A DNA stretch of 64,000 nt from Halomonas socia (GTDB lineage: Bacteria; Pseudomonadota; Gammaproteobacteria; Pseudomonadales; Halomonadaceae), in NCBI RefSeq assembly GCF_010977575.1, contig NZ_CP048812.1, positions 930,001 through 994,000 of the forward strand, read 5' to 3'. Numbering within the stretch: the stretch's first letter is position 1; the number at the start of each line of letters is the position of its first letter. The position numbers and the translations under genes are program-made. The notes under the pieces were generated by a model. The model was not told the origin of the DNA and did not search any database. It saw nothing but the letters and a program-made list of their open reading frames with translations. Shown one piece after another: positions 25,814 through 33,912 of this stretch.

Positions 25814-26614
25814 ATGGACGCCATCGCCATTGGCCCAGTGCTGCTTTCCCTGCCCCGCCTATACGCTTTCGGTGCCGGCCTGATACTGCTGCTGGCCAGC
25901 CTGATGCTGCTGGGCCTGCCCAAGGGCACCCATGCGCGCTGGTTCAACGTTCTGGTGATCGTGTGGCTGATCGGCGCGCGGCTCGGCCATGTGCTCACCC
26001 ACCCCGACGCCTACGCCGCGGCACCGCTGGATATCGTCAAGTTCTGGCAACCCGGCTTCCATGGCCTATGGGGGCTGCTGGCGGCGCTGATCTGGACCGC
26101 CTGGGCGTTGCGCGAGCACCTGATCAAGATGCTTGGCGGCATGGCGCTGGTGATCGGCAGCTCGGCGCTATGGCTTGCCGTAGTGACCGTCTCGCCGCTA
26201 GGTGGCGAGATCGCCATGCGCGAGCTGCCCGACCTGACCCTGGACAACCTCGACGGCGAGCCGGTCACCCTCAGTGACATCCAGGACGAGCTGGTGATCG
26301 TCAACCTGTGGGCAACCTGGTGTCCGCCCTGCCTGCGCGAGATGCCGCTGCTGGTCGAGGCCGACCAGCGCGACGGGGTCAGCGTGGTGATCGCCAACCA
26401 GGGCGAGGACCTGATGCAGGCCATGCGCTATCTCGATGAGCAGGAGTTCGTGCTCAGCTACCCACTGCTCGACCCACATCAGGAGCTGACCGTGCTCAGT
26501 GAATCGCCGGGGCTGCCCACCACCCTGCTGTTCGACGCCGATGGCCGCGTCCTCGAACAGCACATCGGTGAGCTGACCCGCGCCCAGCTCGAGGACTGGC
26601 TCGACCGCCACTGA
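25814..26614 (+). CDS. Membrane-anchored TlpA-like thioredoxin with Lgt-like N-terminal region
   Basis: 266-residue protein. The N-terminal half (~1-130) has about four membrane helices and segments like prolipoprotein diacylglyceryl transferase (LPRLYAFGAGLILL; WLIGARLGHVLTHPDAY...LDIVKFWQPGFHGLWGLL). The C-terminal half (~140-266) is a TlpA/ResA thioredoxin domain with active site WCPPC (C170, C173) and the cis-Pro GLPTT. The thioredoxin domain probably faces the periplasm as a thiol:disulfide reductase. The Lgt-like part appears too short for transferase activity and lacks the usual catalytic Arg/Asn blocks, so it is likely an anchor or partner-binding module. Confidence 0.8.
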   Translation: MDAIAIGPVLLSLPRLYAFGAGLILLLASLMLLGLPKGTHARWFNVLVIVWLIGARLGHVLTHPDAYAAAPLDIVKFWQPGFHGLWGLLAALIWTAWALREHLIKMLGGMALVIGSSALWLAVVTVSPLGGEIAMRELPDLTLDNLDGEPVTLSDIQDELVIVNLWATWCPPCLREMPLLVEADQRDGVSVVIANQGEDLMQAMRYLDEQEFVLSYPLLDPHQELTVLSESPGLPTTLLFDADGRVLEQHIGELTRAQLEDWLDRH

Positions 26615-26750
26615 GAGGCGTATCAGCCGTACGCGCCACGATCAGCGCTTAAGTGCCGCGCCAGTTTCCGTTACCATACCGCGCCCCGCCAGCGTCGTCG
26701 GCCCACCGCCGCGACAGCGGGGCGCGTTTTCGTTGAGCATCCGAGGCATC

Positions 26751-29699
26751 ATGAGCGAATTTTCTCCCGGTCAGCGCTGGATCAGTGACGGCGAAGCCGA
26801 GCTGGGCCTGGGCACCGTTCTGAACGTCGATTTCCGCAGCGTTACCGTGCTATTCAGCGCCAGCCAGGAAACCCGTACCTACAGCGTGCGCCAGGCGCCG
26901 CTGACCCGCGTGGCCTTCGCCCCCGGCGACCGTGTGCAGTCCGCCGAGGGCTGGCAGATGACCGTCGACGACAGCAAGGAGCTCGACGGCCTGGTGGTCT
27001 ACATCGGTGAGGACGACCAGGGCAACCTGCGCGAGCTGCCCGAGGCACGGCTCGCCGACAGCATGCAGTTCGACCAGGCCCGCGACCGCCTGCTGACCGG
27101 CCAGGTAGACCGCAACGACTGGTTCGACCTGCGCTTTCGCACCCTGCACCACCACCAGCGCATCGAGCAGAACCCGGCGCTGGGCCTGGCCGGGCCCAAG
27201 ATCGACCTGATCCCCCACCAGCTGTATATCGCCGACGAGGTTGCCCGACGCCACGCCCCGCGGGTGCTGCTGGCCGACGAAGTGGGCCTGGGCAAGACCA
27301 TCGAGGCGGGCCTGATCCTGCACCGCCTGCTGCTCAACGGCCGCGCCGAGCGCGCCCTGATCCTGGTCCCCGACAGCCTCACTCACCAGTGGCTGGTCGA
27401 GCTGCTGCGCCGCTTCGCCCTCGACGTACGGCTGCTCGACGAGCACCAGAGCCTGGCCCACCTCGACGACAACCCCTTCGAGTCGGCGCAGCTGATCCTG
27501 GCTAGCCAGCAGTGGCTGTTCGCCAACCCGCAGCGCCAGGCTCAGGCCCAGTCCTGCGACTGGGACCTGCTGATCGTCGACGAGGCTCACCACCTCGACT
27601 GGCATCCCGAACACGTCGGCCCCGGCTACGCCTGCGTCGAGGCGCTGGCGGCGCGCACCGAAGGCGTGCTGCTGCTCACCGCCACCCCGGAGCAGATGGG
27701 GGTGGAGAGTCACTTCGCGCGGCTGCGGCTGCTCGACCCCGAGCGCTATCAGGATCTCGAGCACTTCAAGGCCGAGGAGCTCGGCTATGCCCAGGTCGCC
27801 GAGGCGGTGGATGCCCTCGAACGGCTGGCCGGCGAGGAAACACCCAGCGACACCGACCGCAACAGCGTGGCGACAGTAATCGACGACAGCGACAGCCAGG
27901 CGCTGCTGGCGGTGCTGGTCTCCGCCGAGAGCAGCGCTGAGCAGCGCCAGGTGGCACGCCGCGAGCTGCGCGAGCAGCTGCTCGACCGCCACGGCACCGG
28001 GCGGGTGATGTTCCGCAACAGCCGCCGCCACGTCGGCGGCTTCCCGGCGCGCCGGTTGCACGTCACCCCGTTGGCGCTGCCCTCAGCCTATCGCCGCGTG
28101 CTGCGCCGCCTCGAGCGCGACGAGGACTCGCTCGACGAGTTACTGATCGAAACCGGACTCGACCACCCCGAGGTGGTGCTCTACCTCGACGCCATGTACC
28201 GCGCCCTGCCTCACGACCCGCTCAACGAGGAGCCGTGGTGGCGCATCGACCCCCGCGTCACCTGGCTGCTCGAGCTGCTCACCGAGGTCGGCCGCGACAA
28301 GCTGCTGGTGATCGCCCACGACCGCGACACCGCCACCGACCTGGCCAAGGCGCTGCAGGCGCTGGGCGGCATCCACGCGCCGGTGTTCCACGAGGGGCTG
28401 TCGCTGATCGAGCGCGACCGCGCCGCGGCGGCCTTCGCCGACCTGGAGGACGACGGCTGCCAGGTGCTGGTATGTTCGGAGATCGGCTCAGAAGGCCGCA
28501 ACTTCCAGTTCTGCCGCCATCTGGTGATGTTCGACCTGCCGCTGCACCCCGACCAGCTCGAGCAGCGCATTGGCCGCCTCGACCGCATCGGCCAGCAGCA
28601 CGTCATCGAACTCCACGTGCCGGTGTTCGAGACCAGCCCGGGGGAGCGCCTGCTGCGCTGGTACCGCGACGGCATGGATGCCTTCAGCGCGCCCCACGGC
28701 ATCGGCAGCGACCTGTTCGCGGCCTTTGGCGACGCCCTCGCCGACGCCCTGCTCGACGAGGAGAGCCTCGCCGAGGTGATCGCCGAGACCCGCACCCTGT
28801 TCGAGGCACGCCTGGCCGAGCACGATGCCGGCCGCAACCGCCTGCTGGAGTGGGGGGCGTGTCGCCCGGCCCGCGCCAACGCAGTGATCGACGCCATCCG
28901 CGAGCTCGACCACGACAAGGCGTTGCCGCGCTATCTCGACCAGGCCATGGATATCTTCGGCGTCGACAGTCAGGAGCTCGGCGGGCGGGTACTGCACCTG
29001 CAGCCCAGCCAGCACATGCTCGACGGCCTGCCGGGGCTGGTCAAAGGCGAGGAGGGCTTTTCGGCGACCCTGTCGCGCACGGTGGCGCTGGCCCGCGACG
29101 ACGTCCAGCGCCTCTCCTGGGAGCACCCCCTGCTGCGCGAGATGATGGGCCGCATCCTCGACGGCCAGATGGGCAACACCGCCCTGGCGCTGCTCAAGCA
29201 CCCGGCGATTCCTGCCGGCCGCCTGATGGTCGAACTGGTGTTCCGCACCCACTGCCCGGCGCCCAGACGGCTGCACCTCAACCGCTTCCTGCCGGCCACC
29301 GCGGTACGCGTGCTGCTCGACGAGTCCGGTGCCAACCTCTCCGACAAGGTGTCGTTCAGCGGTCTGTCCAAGAACCTGCAGAAGGTCAAGAAGGCAGTGG
29401 CCCGCGACCTGATCAAGAGCCGCCACGACCAGCTGCGCGGACTGCTGGTCCAGGGCGAGGCTGAAGCCGAACGCGAACTCCCCAGCATCGTCGAGGCGGC
29501 CCAGACCCGCATGCGCGAGGCTCTCGACGGCGAGCTGGCGCGCCTGCAGGCGCTGGCCGAGCGCAACCCGGCGGTACGCGCAGATGAACTCCAGGCGCTG
29601 GTCGACGAGCGCCGCGCCCTCGACGCCGCCATCGAAGGCACGCGCCTACGCCTCGACGCGGTGCGCGTGATCGTCACCGTGGACCACGACAGCCGCTGA
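26751..29699 (+). CDS. rapA: RNA polymerase-associated ATPase RapA
   Basis: Swi2/Snf2-family ATPase (982 residues; E. coli RapA is 968) that recycles stalled RNA polymerase. An N-terminal Tudor-like pair precedes helicase motif I (LADEVGLGKTIEAGL), Ia, II (DEAHHLDW), III (LLTATPEQMG), IV-V (SEGRNFQFCRHLVMFDLPLHPDQLEQ) and VI (RIGRLDRIGQ). The C-terminal ~350 residues are RapA-specific. ATG 26751 (MSEFSPGQRW) matches the family start; an in-frame upstream start is not needed. It is a single gene. Confidence 0.97.
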   Translation: MSEFSPGQRWISDGEAELGLGTVLNVDFRSVTVLFSASQETRTYSVRQAPLTRVAFAPGDRVQSAEGWQMTVDDSKELDGLVVYIGEDDQGNLRELPEARLADSMQFDQARDRLLTGQVDRNDWFDLRFRTLHHHQRIEQNPALGLAGPKIDLIPHQLYIADEVARRHAPRVLLADEVGLGKTIEAGLILHRLLLNGRAERALILVPDSLTHQWLVELLRRFALDVRLLDEHQSLAHLDDNPFESAQLILASQQWLFANPQRQAQAQSCDWDLLIVDEAHHLDWHPEHVGPGYACVEALAARTEGVLLLTATPEQMGVESHFARLRLLDPERYQDLEHFKAEELGYAQVAEAVDALERLAGEETPSDTDRNSVATVIDDSDSQALLAVLVSAESSAEQRQVARRELREQLLDRHGTGRVMFRNSRRHVGGFPARRLHVTPLALPSAYRRVLRRLERDEDSLDELLIETGLDHPEVVLYLDAMYRALPHDPLNEEPWWRIDPRVTWLLELLTEVGRDKLLVIAHDRDTATDLAKALQALGGIHAPVFHEGLSLIERDRAAAAFADLEDDGCQVLVCSEIGSEGRNFQFCRHLVMFDLPLHPDQLEQRIGRLDRIGQQHVIELHVPVFETSPGERLLRWYRDGMDAFSAPHGIGSDLFAAFGDALADALLDEESLAEVIAETRTLFEARLAEHDAGRNRLLEWGACRPARANAVIDAIRELDHDKALPRYLDQAMDIFGVDSQELGGRVLHLQPSQHMLDGLPGLVKGEEGFSATLSRTVALARDDVQRLSWEHPLLREMMGRILDGQMGNTALALLKHPAIPAGRLMVELVFRTHCPAPRRLHLNRFLPATAVRVLLDESGANLSDKVSFSGLSKNLQKVKKAVARDLIKSRHDQLRGLLVQGEAEAERELPSIVEAAQTRMREALDGELARLQALAERNPAVRADELQALVDERRALDAAIEGTRLRLDAVRVIVTVDHDSR

Positions 29700-29726
29700 G
29701 CCAACTAGGCGGCACTCAGGTCACCG

Positions 29727-30644
29727 CTAGTCGAGGATCGCCGCTAGCGCCTTGTCGAGGGTCGGATAGGTGAAGGTGAAGCCGGCCGCTTCGAGGCGCG
29801 CCGGGCGCATGTCGGCGCCGGTCAGTAGCAACCGTGACATCTCGCCGAAGGCGAGCTTGAGCACTGCCGCGGGTACCGGGAAGAGTGACGGTCGCCCCAA
29901 CTGGCGTGCCAGGCTGCGGCTGAAGGCGGCGTTGGTCACCGGGTGCGGCGCCGAGCCGTTGAAGGGCCCCTTGAGGTCGTCGCGCTCGAGCAGGAACTCG
30001 ATGGCACGCACCAGGTCTTCGCGGTGCACCCAGGGCATGAACTGGCGGCCGTCGCCGAAGCGCCCGCCCAGCCCCAGCTTGAACGGCGGCAGCATCTTCT
30101 GCAGGCTGCCGCCGCCCTGGTCGAGCACCAAGCCGATGCGCAGCAGCGCGACACGGGTGCCGTGCTCCGCCGCGCCGCGTGCCACGCTCTCCCAGCGCTC
30201 GCAAAGCCGGTGCGCGAACTCGTCGTGGGCGCTGCTCTCCTCGGTGACCGGCCGCTGGCCGGGCTCGCCCTGTTTCGGCTGGGCGCCGTAGTAGCCCATC
30301 GCCGAGGCCGATACCAGCACTCGCGGCGCCTGGCCGTTGGCCGCCAGCTTGGCGCACAGCATCACCAGGTCCTGGGTGACGTCGACCCGCGAGTCGATCA
30401 GGCGCCGTTTCTGCTCGTCGCTCCAACGCTTGGTGGCGATCGACTCGCCGGCCAGGTTGACCAGTGCCTCGGGCGCCGCGTCGAGTGCTTCCAACACGTT
30501 GGCGATGACCTGGGTGCCCTCGGGCAAGCGCCGACGGGCCGCCTCAGGGTCGCGAGATACCACCACTAGCTGGTGGTCGGCGGCCAGTCGCTGGCACAGT
30601 CGCTGCCCCACGAAACCGCTGCCGCCGGTGATCAAGATGCGCAT
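29727..30644 (-). CDS. TIGR01777 family SDR (YfcH-like)
   Basis: Atypical short-chain dehydrogenase-like protein (305 residues) with N-terminal NAD(P) motif ILITGGSGFVGQRL and the family blocks VNLAGESIATKRW, SASAMGYYG, FKLGLGGRFGDGRQFMPWVHREDL and NGSAPHPVTN. The enzymatic role is unknown. I start at ATG 30644, preceded by AGGAG. Its promoter region contains TATAC-rich elements like those before the MerR gene, and in related bacteria this protein often belongs to the same light-response neighbourhood. Confidence 0.88.
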   Translation of the reverse strand: MRILITGGSGFVGQRLCQRLAADHQLVVVSRDPEAARRRLPEGTQVIANVLEALDAAPEALVNLAGESIATKRWSDEQKRRLIDSRVDVTQDLVMLCAKLAANGQAPRVLVSASAMGYYGAQPKQGEPGQRPVTEESSAHDEFAHRLCERWESVARGAAEHGTRVALLRIGLVLDQGGGSLQKMLPPFKLGLGGRFGDGRQFMPWVHREDLVRAIEFLLERDDLKGPFNGSAPHPVTNAAFSRSLARQLGRPSLFPVPAAVLKLAFGEMSRLLLTGADMRPARLEAAGFTFTYPTLDKALAAILD

Positions 30645-31013
30645 GGCCAAGCTCTCCTTGCCAAGTCAGTGGCGAGTTCACCAAGGGTTATACAAAAACT
30701 GTACTATACCTGATAATCTATCCGACATTCTCATACCGACATGGATAACGCCATGCCTCCGCCCTCTTCAAGCATAGCGGTGATCGGCGCCGGCATCGCC
30801 GAACGTTGGCTCGCACTACCCATATGAGCGGGCGGCCAGCAACGCCGTGCATTAGCGCACCAAGTCTCGCCGTTGGCCGGCGGCAGCGCTAGAATAGCCT
30901 CGCTTTGTACAGGGGCATTGCCTTGTACAACCTTTTGCACCATCCTGAACATCATATACGTTAAGGTGATCGCCGCCATTGATCACCACTATGAACGAGA
31001 GGCATCAGAGCGC
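30645..31013. promoter_or_regulatory. Divergent regulatory region with TTGTACA-type boxes
   Basis: This 369-bp spacer between the TIGR01777 gene and the MerR gene contains two copies of TTGTACA (30905-30911 and 30923-30929, 18 bp apart) just upstream of merR. A TATACAAAAA...TACTATAC cluster lies near 30688-30708 before the TIGR01777 start. Such near-palindromic TGTACA/TATACA boxes resemble operators of LitR/CarH-type MerR regulators. A 28-codon oxidoreductase remnant lies in the middle and is listed separately. Confidence 0.45.
30741..30827 (+). pseudogene. 5' remnant of an FAD/NAD(P)-binding oxidoreductase gene
   Basis: The 28-codon frame from ATG 30741 reads a start followed by SSSIAVIGAGIA, the opening beta-alpha-beta of a dinucleotide-binding flavoenzyme. 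It then departs abruptly (ERWLALPI, stop) where the next Gly and helix should be. FAD-dependent amine-oxidase-like genes are regular members of the MerR/photolyase light-response cluster, so this is most simply a leftover after deletion. It is very short, so chance resemblance is possible. Confidence 0.4.
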
Positions 31014-31925
31014 ATGAGTGACAAGGCGACCCATCCGGCCGATGCGCCGCTCTACCCGATCCGCGAAGTCTCGCGCCTTACCGGCGTGAACTCGGTCACC
31101 CTGCGCGCTTGGGAGCGCCGCTACGCCTTGATTTGCCCGCAGCGCACGCCCAAGGGGCACCGCTTGTATGCCCGCGATGACATCCAGCGCATCGAGAGCA
31201 TCCTGCAGTGGCTCAACCGCGGGGTGCCAGTAAGCCAGGTGCGCGAGCTGCTCGACCAGCCCAGCACCGTCGAGGCCCCGGAGCCCGCCGCCGGTGACTG
31301 GCCCAGCCAGCGCCAGCAGCTGATCGCCGCCGTCGAGAGCCTCGACCTGGTGCGCCTCGATAGCCTCTATAACCAGTGCATGGCGCTCTATCCGGTCAGC
31401 ACCTGCCTCAGCGAGCTGTTCAAGCCGGTGGTCGAAGCGCTCGAGGAGCACTGGGACGAGCAGCTTGGCGCCGCCCTGCAGCGGCGTACCTTCGAGGCCT
31501 TCCTGCGCACCCGCATCGGTACGCGGCTCTACCACGCCAACCTCAATAGCCAGGGCGCCACGCTGCTGATCAACCGCCTGCCCGACGATCACGGCACGCT
31601 GTGGGATCTGCTGGTGGCGCTGGCCGCCAGCCAGGCCGGCTACCGGGTGCAGCTGTTCGATGCACCGCTGCCGCTCAACGAACTGCCACTCGCGGTGGAG
31701 CGTCTGCGCGCCGGCGGGCTGCTGCTTTGCAGCGGCCACTCCGAGCGCGCCGACCTGGTCCGCCGCCAGTTGCCGCGCCTCGCCGAGCAGCTCGAGGTGC
31801 CGGTGGGGCTGTGTGGCCCCATCGCTCGGATCCGCGCCGGTGATCTCGCCGACAGCCAGGTGGCGGTGCTCGGCGATGACCCGCTGCAGGCCATGACGCG
31901 CCTGGCGCCGCTACTGCGCGCCTGA
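31014..31925 (+). CDS. MerR-family regulator, LitR/CarH-like with degenerate cobalamin domain
   Basis: 303-residue regulator. An N-terminal MerR helix-turn-helix (residues ~13-80; IREVSRLTGVNSVTLRAWERRY, PKGHRLYARDDIQRI) is followed by a helical bundle and Rossmann-like region as in B12-sensing LitR/CarH. Near W147 the expected Glu-x-His cobalamin motif is missing (LGAALQRRTF at 151-160), and the DxHxxG-type lower-ligand motif is also absent. It therefore resembles class II LitR (PplR type), thought not to bind B12. Photolyase follows 31 bp downstream. Start ATG 31014 is chosen by family; longer in-frame starts run into the operator-like boxes. Confidence 0.85.
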   Translation: MSDKATHPADAPLYPIREVSRLTGVNSVTLRAWERRYALICPQRTPKGHRLYARDDIQRIESILQWLNRGVPVSQVRELLDQPSTVEAPEPAAGDWPSQRQQLIAAVESLDLVRLDSLYNQCMALYPVSTCLSELFKPVVEALEEHWDEQLGAALQRRTFEAFLRTRIGTRLYHANLNSQGATLLINRLPDDHGTLWDLLVALAASQAGYRVQLFDAPLPLNELPLAVERLRAGGLLLCSGHSERADLVRRQLPRLAEQLEVPVGLCGPIARIRAGDLADSQVAVLGDDPLQAMTRLAPLLRA

Positions 31926-31956
31926 CCCCGACGCGGCATCGCCCTGCCGAACGAGG

Positions 31957-33381
31957 ATGTCCGCCATGTATGCTCCCCGCCTGGTGTGGTTTCGCAGCGA
32001 CCTGCGCACCCACGACAACACCGCCCTCGCTGAGGCCGCCGCCCGCGGCCCGGTGATCGCGGTATTTCTGCGCTGCCTCGACCAGTGGCAGCAGCACGGC
32101 CACGGAGCCAACAAGCTCGACTTTTGGGCGCGCGGCGTGGCCGCGCTGCGCGACGACCTGGCCAGGCTCAACATCCCCCTGCTGCACCGCGATATCGGCC
32201 GTTTCGACGCCGCCCCCGCGGCCTTGCTGGCGATCGCCCGCGAGCACGGCGCCTGCGCGCTGCACGCTAACGCCGAATACCCCCTCAATGAGCAGCGCCG
32301 TGATGCGGCGGTCGCCAGTGCCTTCGACGATGCCGGCCTGGCGCTGCACCTTCACCGCGACGCCGTGACCTTCGACCCCGGCGAACTGCGCACCGGCCAG
32401 GGCGACTATTACAGCGTGTTCACGCCCTTCGCCAAGGCCTGGCATCGCCAGCTCGCGGCTGAGCGCCTCAACCTGCGCGAGACACCGGCGCCCCAGGCGC
32501 GCCTGGCACTCGAGAGCGACCCTTTGCCGACGCTGCCCGGCCTCGACGATACGCCGGTAGACGGCCGCCACTGGCCGGCCGGCCAGGGCCCTGCCGCCGA
32601 TCGCCTGGAACGCTTCCTGCGCTACCGCAGCAAGCACTATCACCAGCAGCGCGACTTCCCGGCGGTGCGCGGCACCAGCGAACTCTCCCCCTACCTGGCG
32701 CTGGGCATGGTCTCCCATCGCCAGTGCCTGCAGGCGGTGATGAGCGAGAACGTCGGCCAGCTGGCCGACGGCGATGCCGGCCTCAGCGCCTGGGTCAGTG
32801 AGTTGATCTGGCGCGAGTTCTATCAGCACATCGTGGTCGGCTTTCCCCGCGTGTGCCAGCATCGTGCCTTTCAGCAGCACACCGAAGCCCTCGCCTGGCG
32901 CGACGATGATGCCGGCTTCGCCGCCTGGTGCGAAGGGCGCACCGGCTATCCGCTGGTCGATGCCGCCATGCGCCAACTGGTGCAGACCGGCTGGATGCAC
33001 AATCGCCTGCGCATGGTCACGGCGATGTTCCTGACCAAGCACCTGCTGATCGACTGGCGCCGCGGCGAGTGCTTCTTCCTGCGCCACCTGGTCGACGGCG
33101 AGTTTGCCGCCAACAACGGCGGCTGGCAGTGGGCGGCCTCCACCGGCACCGATGCCGCACCCTATTTCCGCCTCTTCAACCCCACCACCCAGTCAACACG
33201 CTTCGACCCGCAGGCAGATTTCATTACTGAATTTGTACCGGAGTTGTCCAGCGTGGCGGCCAAGAAGCGCCACGTCCCCGTAGGCGACCTCCTCGACAGC
33301 GCCGCTTACCCGGCCCCCATCGTCGACCACAAGGCCGCCCGGGCGCGCGCACTGGATGCCTTCAAAGCCCTGAGGGATTGA
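31957..33381 (+). CDS. phrB: Deoxyribodipyrimidine photolyase (class I CPD)
   Basis: Light-driven DNA repair flavoenzyme of 474 residues. The N-terminal antenna-binding domain (~5-135; LVWFRSDLRTHDNTAL) precedes the FAD domain (~200-470) with RYRSKHYHQQRDFPAVRGTSELSPYLALG, WISELIWREFYQHI-like block, and the signature CEGRTGYPLVDAAMRQLVQTGWMHNRLRM and NNGGWQWAASTGTDAAPYFRLFNP. It lies directly behind the LitR-like regulator and is presumably co-transcribed and light-controlled. Confidence 0.96.
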   Translation: MSAMYAPRLVWFRSDLRTHDNTALAEAAARGPVIAVFLRCLDQWQQHGHGANKLDFWARGVAALRDDLARLNIPLLHRDIGRFDAAPAALLAIAREHGACALHANAEYPLNEQRRDAAVASAFDDAGLALHLHRDAVTFDPGELRTGQGDYYSVFTPFAKAWHRQLAAERLNLRETPAPQARLALESDPLPTLPGLDDTPVDGRHWPAGQGPAADRLERFLRYRSKHYHQQRDFPAVRGTSELSPYLALGMVSHRQCLQAVMSENVGQLADGDAGLSAWVSELIWREFYQHIVVGFPRVCQHRAFQQHTEALAWRDDDAGFAAWCEGRTGYPLVDAAMRQLVQTGWMHNRLRMVTAMFLTKHLLIDWRRGECFFLRHLVDGEFAANNGGWQWAASTGTDAAPYFRLFNPTTQSTRFDPQADFITEFVPELSSVAAKKRHVPVGDLLDSAAYPAPIVDHKAARARALDAFKALRD

Positions 33382-33414
33382 CCTCGACCCGGCCACCTCG
33401 AACAGAACCCCGCC

Positions 33415-33912
33415 ATGCGCCAGGCCCCTGCCCTGGAGCCTTTCTGCGATCTCCACAATAATCTATACAAAACCCATACACACCTACTGCGAGAGGTATA
33501 CACTAGGGACGTGGTGTTCCAAGATCCGCTGCATCGTATCGACGGGATCGCGGTCCTGACCGGCTACTTCGAGCGGCTCGCTCCGGCCATGACCCTGGGC
33601 GCGCCCGGCACCGCTGACCGGCGCGGTATGAGCCTGGTACGCCTGCAGGACCCGCAGGTGCAGCGGGCACTGTATAACGTGGCAGCCTTTCAGGTCGGCT
33701 GGTTCAGCTGCGTGCTGGGCGGCTCGCTGATCGGGGCGCTGGTGGCGGGTTGCATCATCGGCGTGCATCTGCGGCGGCTGGCAAGCTTCGTCGAGCTGGC
33801 GGCGTGGCTGCTGCCAGCACAGGCCGCGGTGTGGGCTCTGCTGTGCCTGTGGCTATGTCGGTGCCTCGGCCGGCGGGCAGTGGCTCAGGCCAGCTGCGGC
33901 TCACCCAGCTGA
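33415..33912 (+). pseudogene. Chimeric remnant: NTF2/SnoaL-like start joined to DUF2878-like membrane segments
   Basis: 165-codon frame with two unrelated parts. Residues ~10-52 (VYTRDVVFQDPLHRIDGI) match the N-terminal third of the small NTF2/SnoaL-like protein that usually follows photolyase in light-response clusters. From ~70 (DPQVQRALYNVAAFQVGWFSCVLGG) it matches the beginning of a DUF2878 membrane protein, then jumps to what looks like its last helices. Both parts are incomplete. The simplest reading is that a deletion removed the end of one gene, everything between, and the middle of the other. The last 28 bp overlap the convergent GGDEF/EAL gene. It may still be expressed. Confidence 0.55.

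Noticed and set aside
31675-33087. Minus-strand open frame of 470 codons opposite phrB and merR
   Set aside because: Shadow of two well-supported genes; long antisense frames are common at this GC content.
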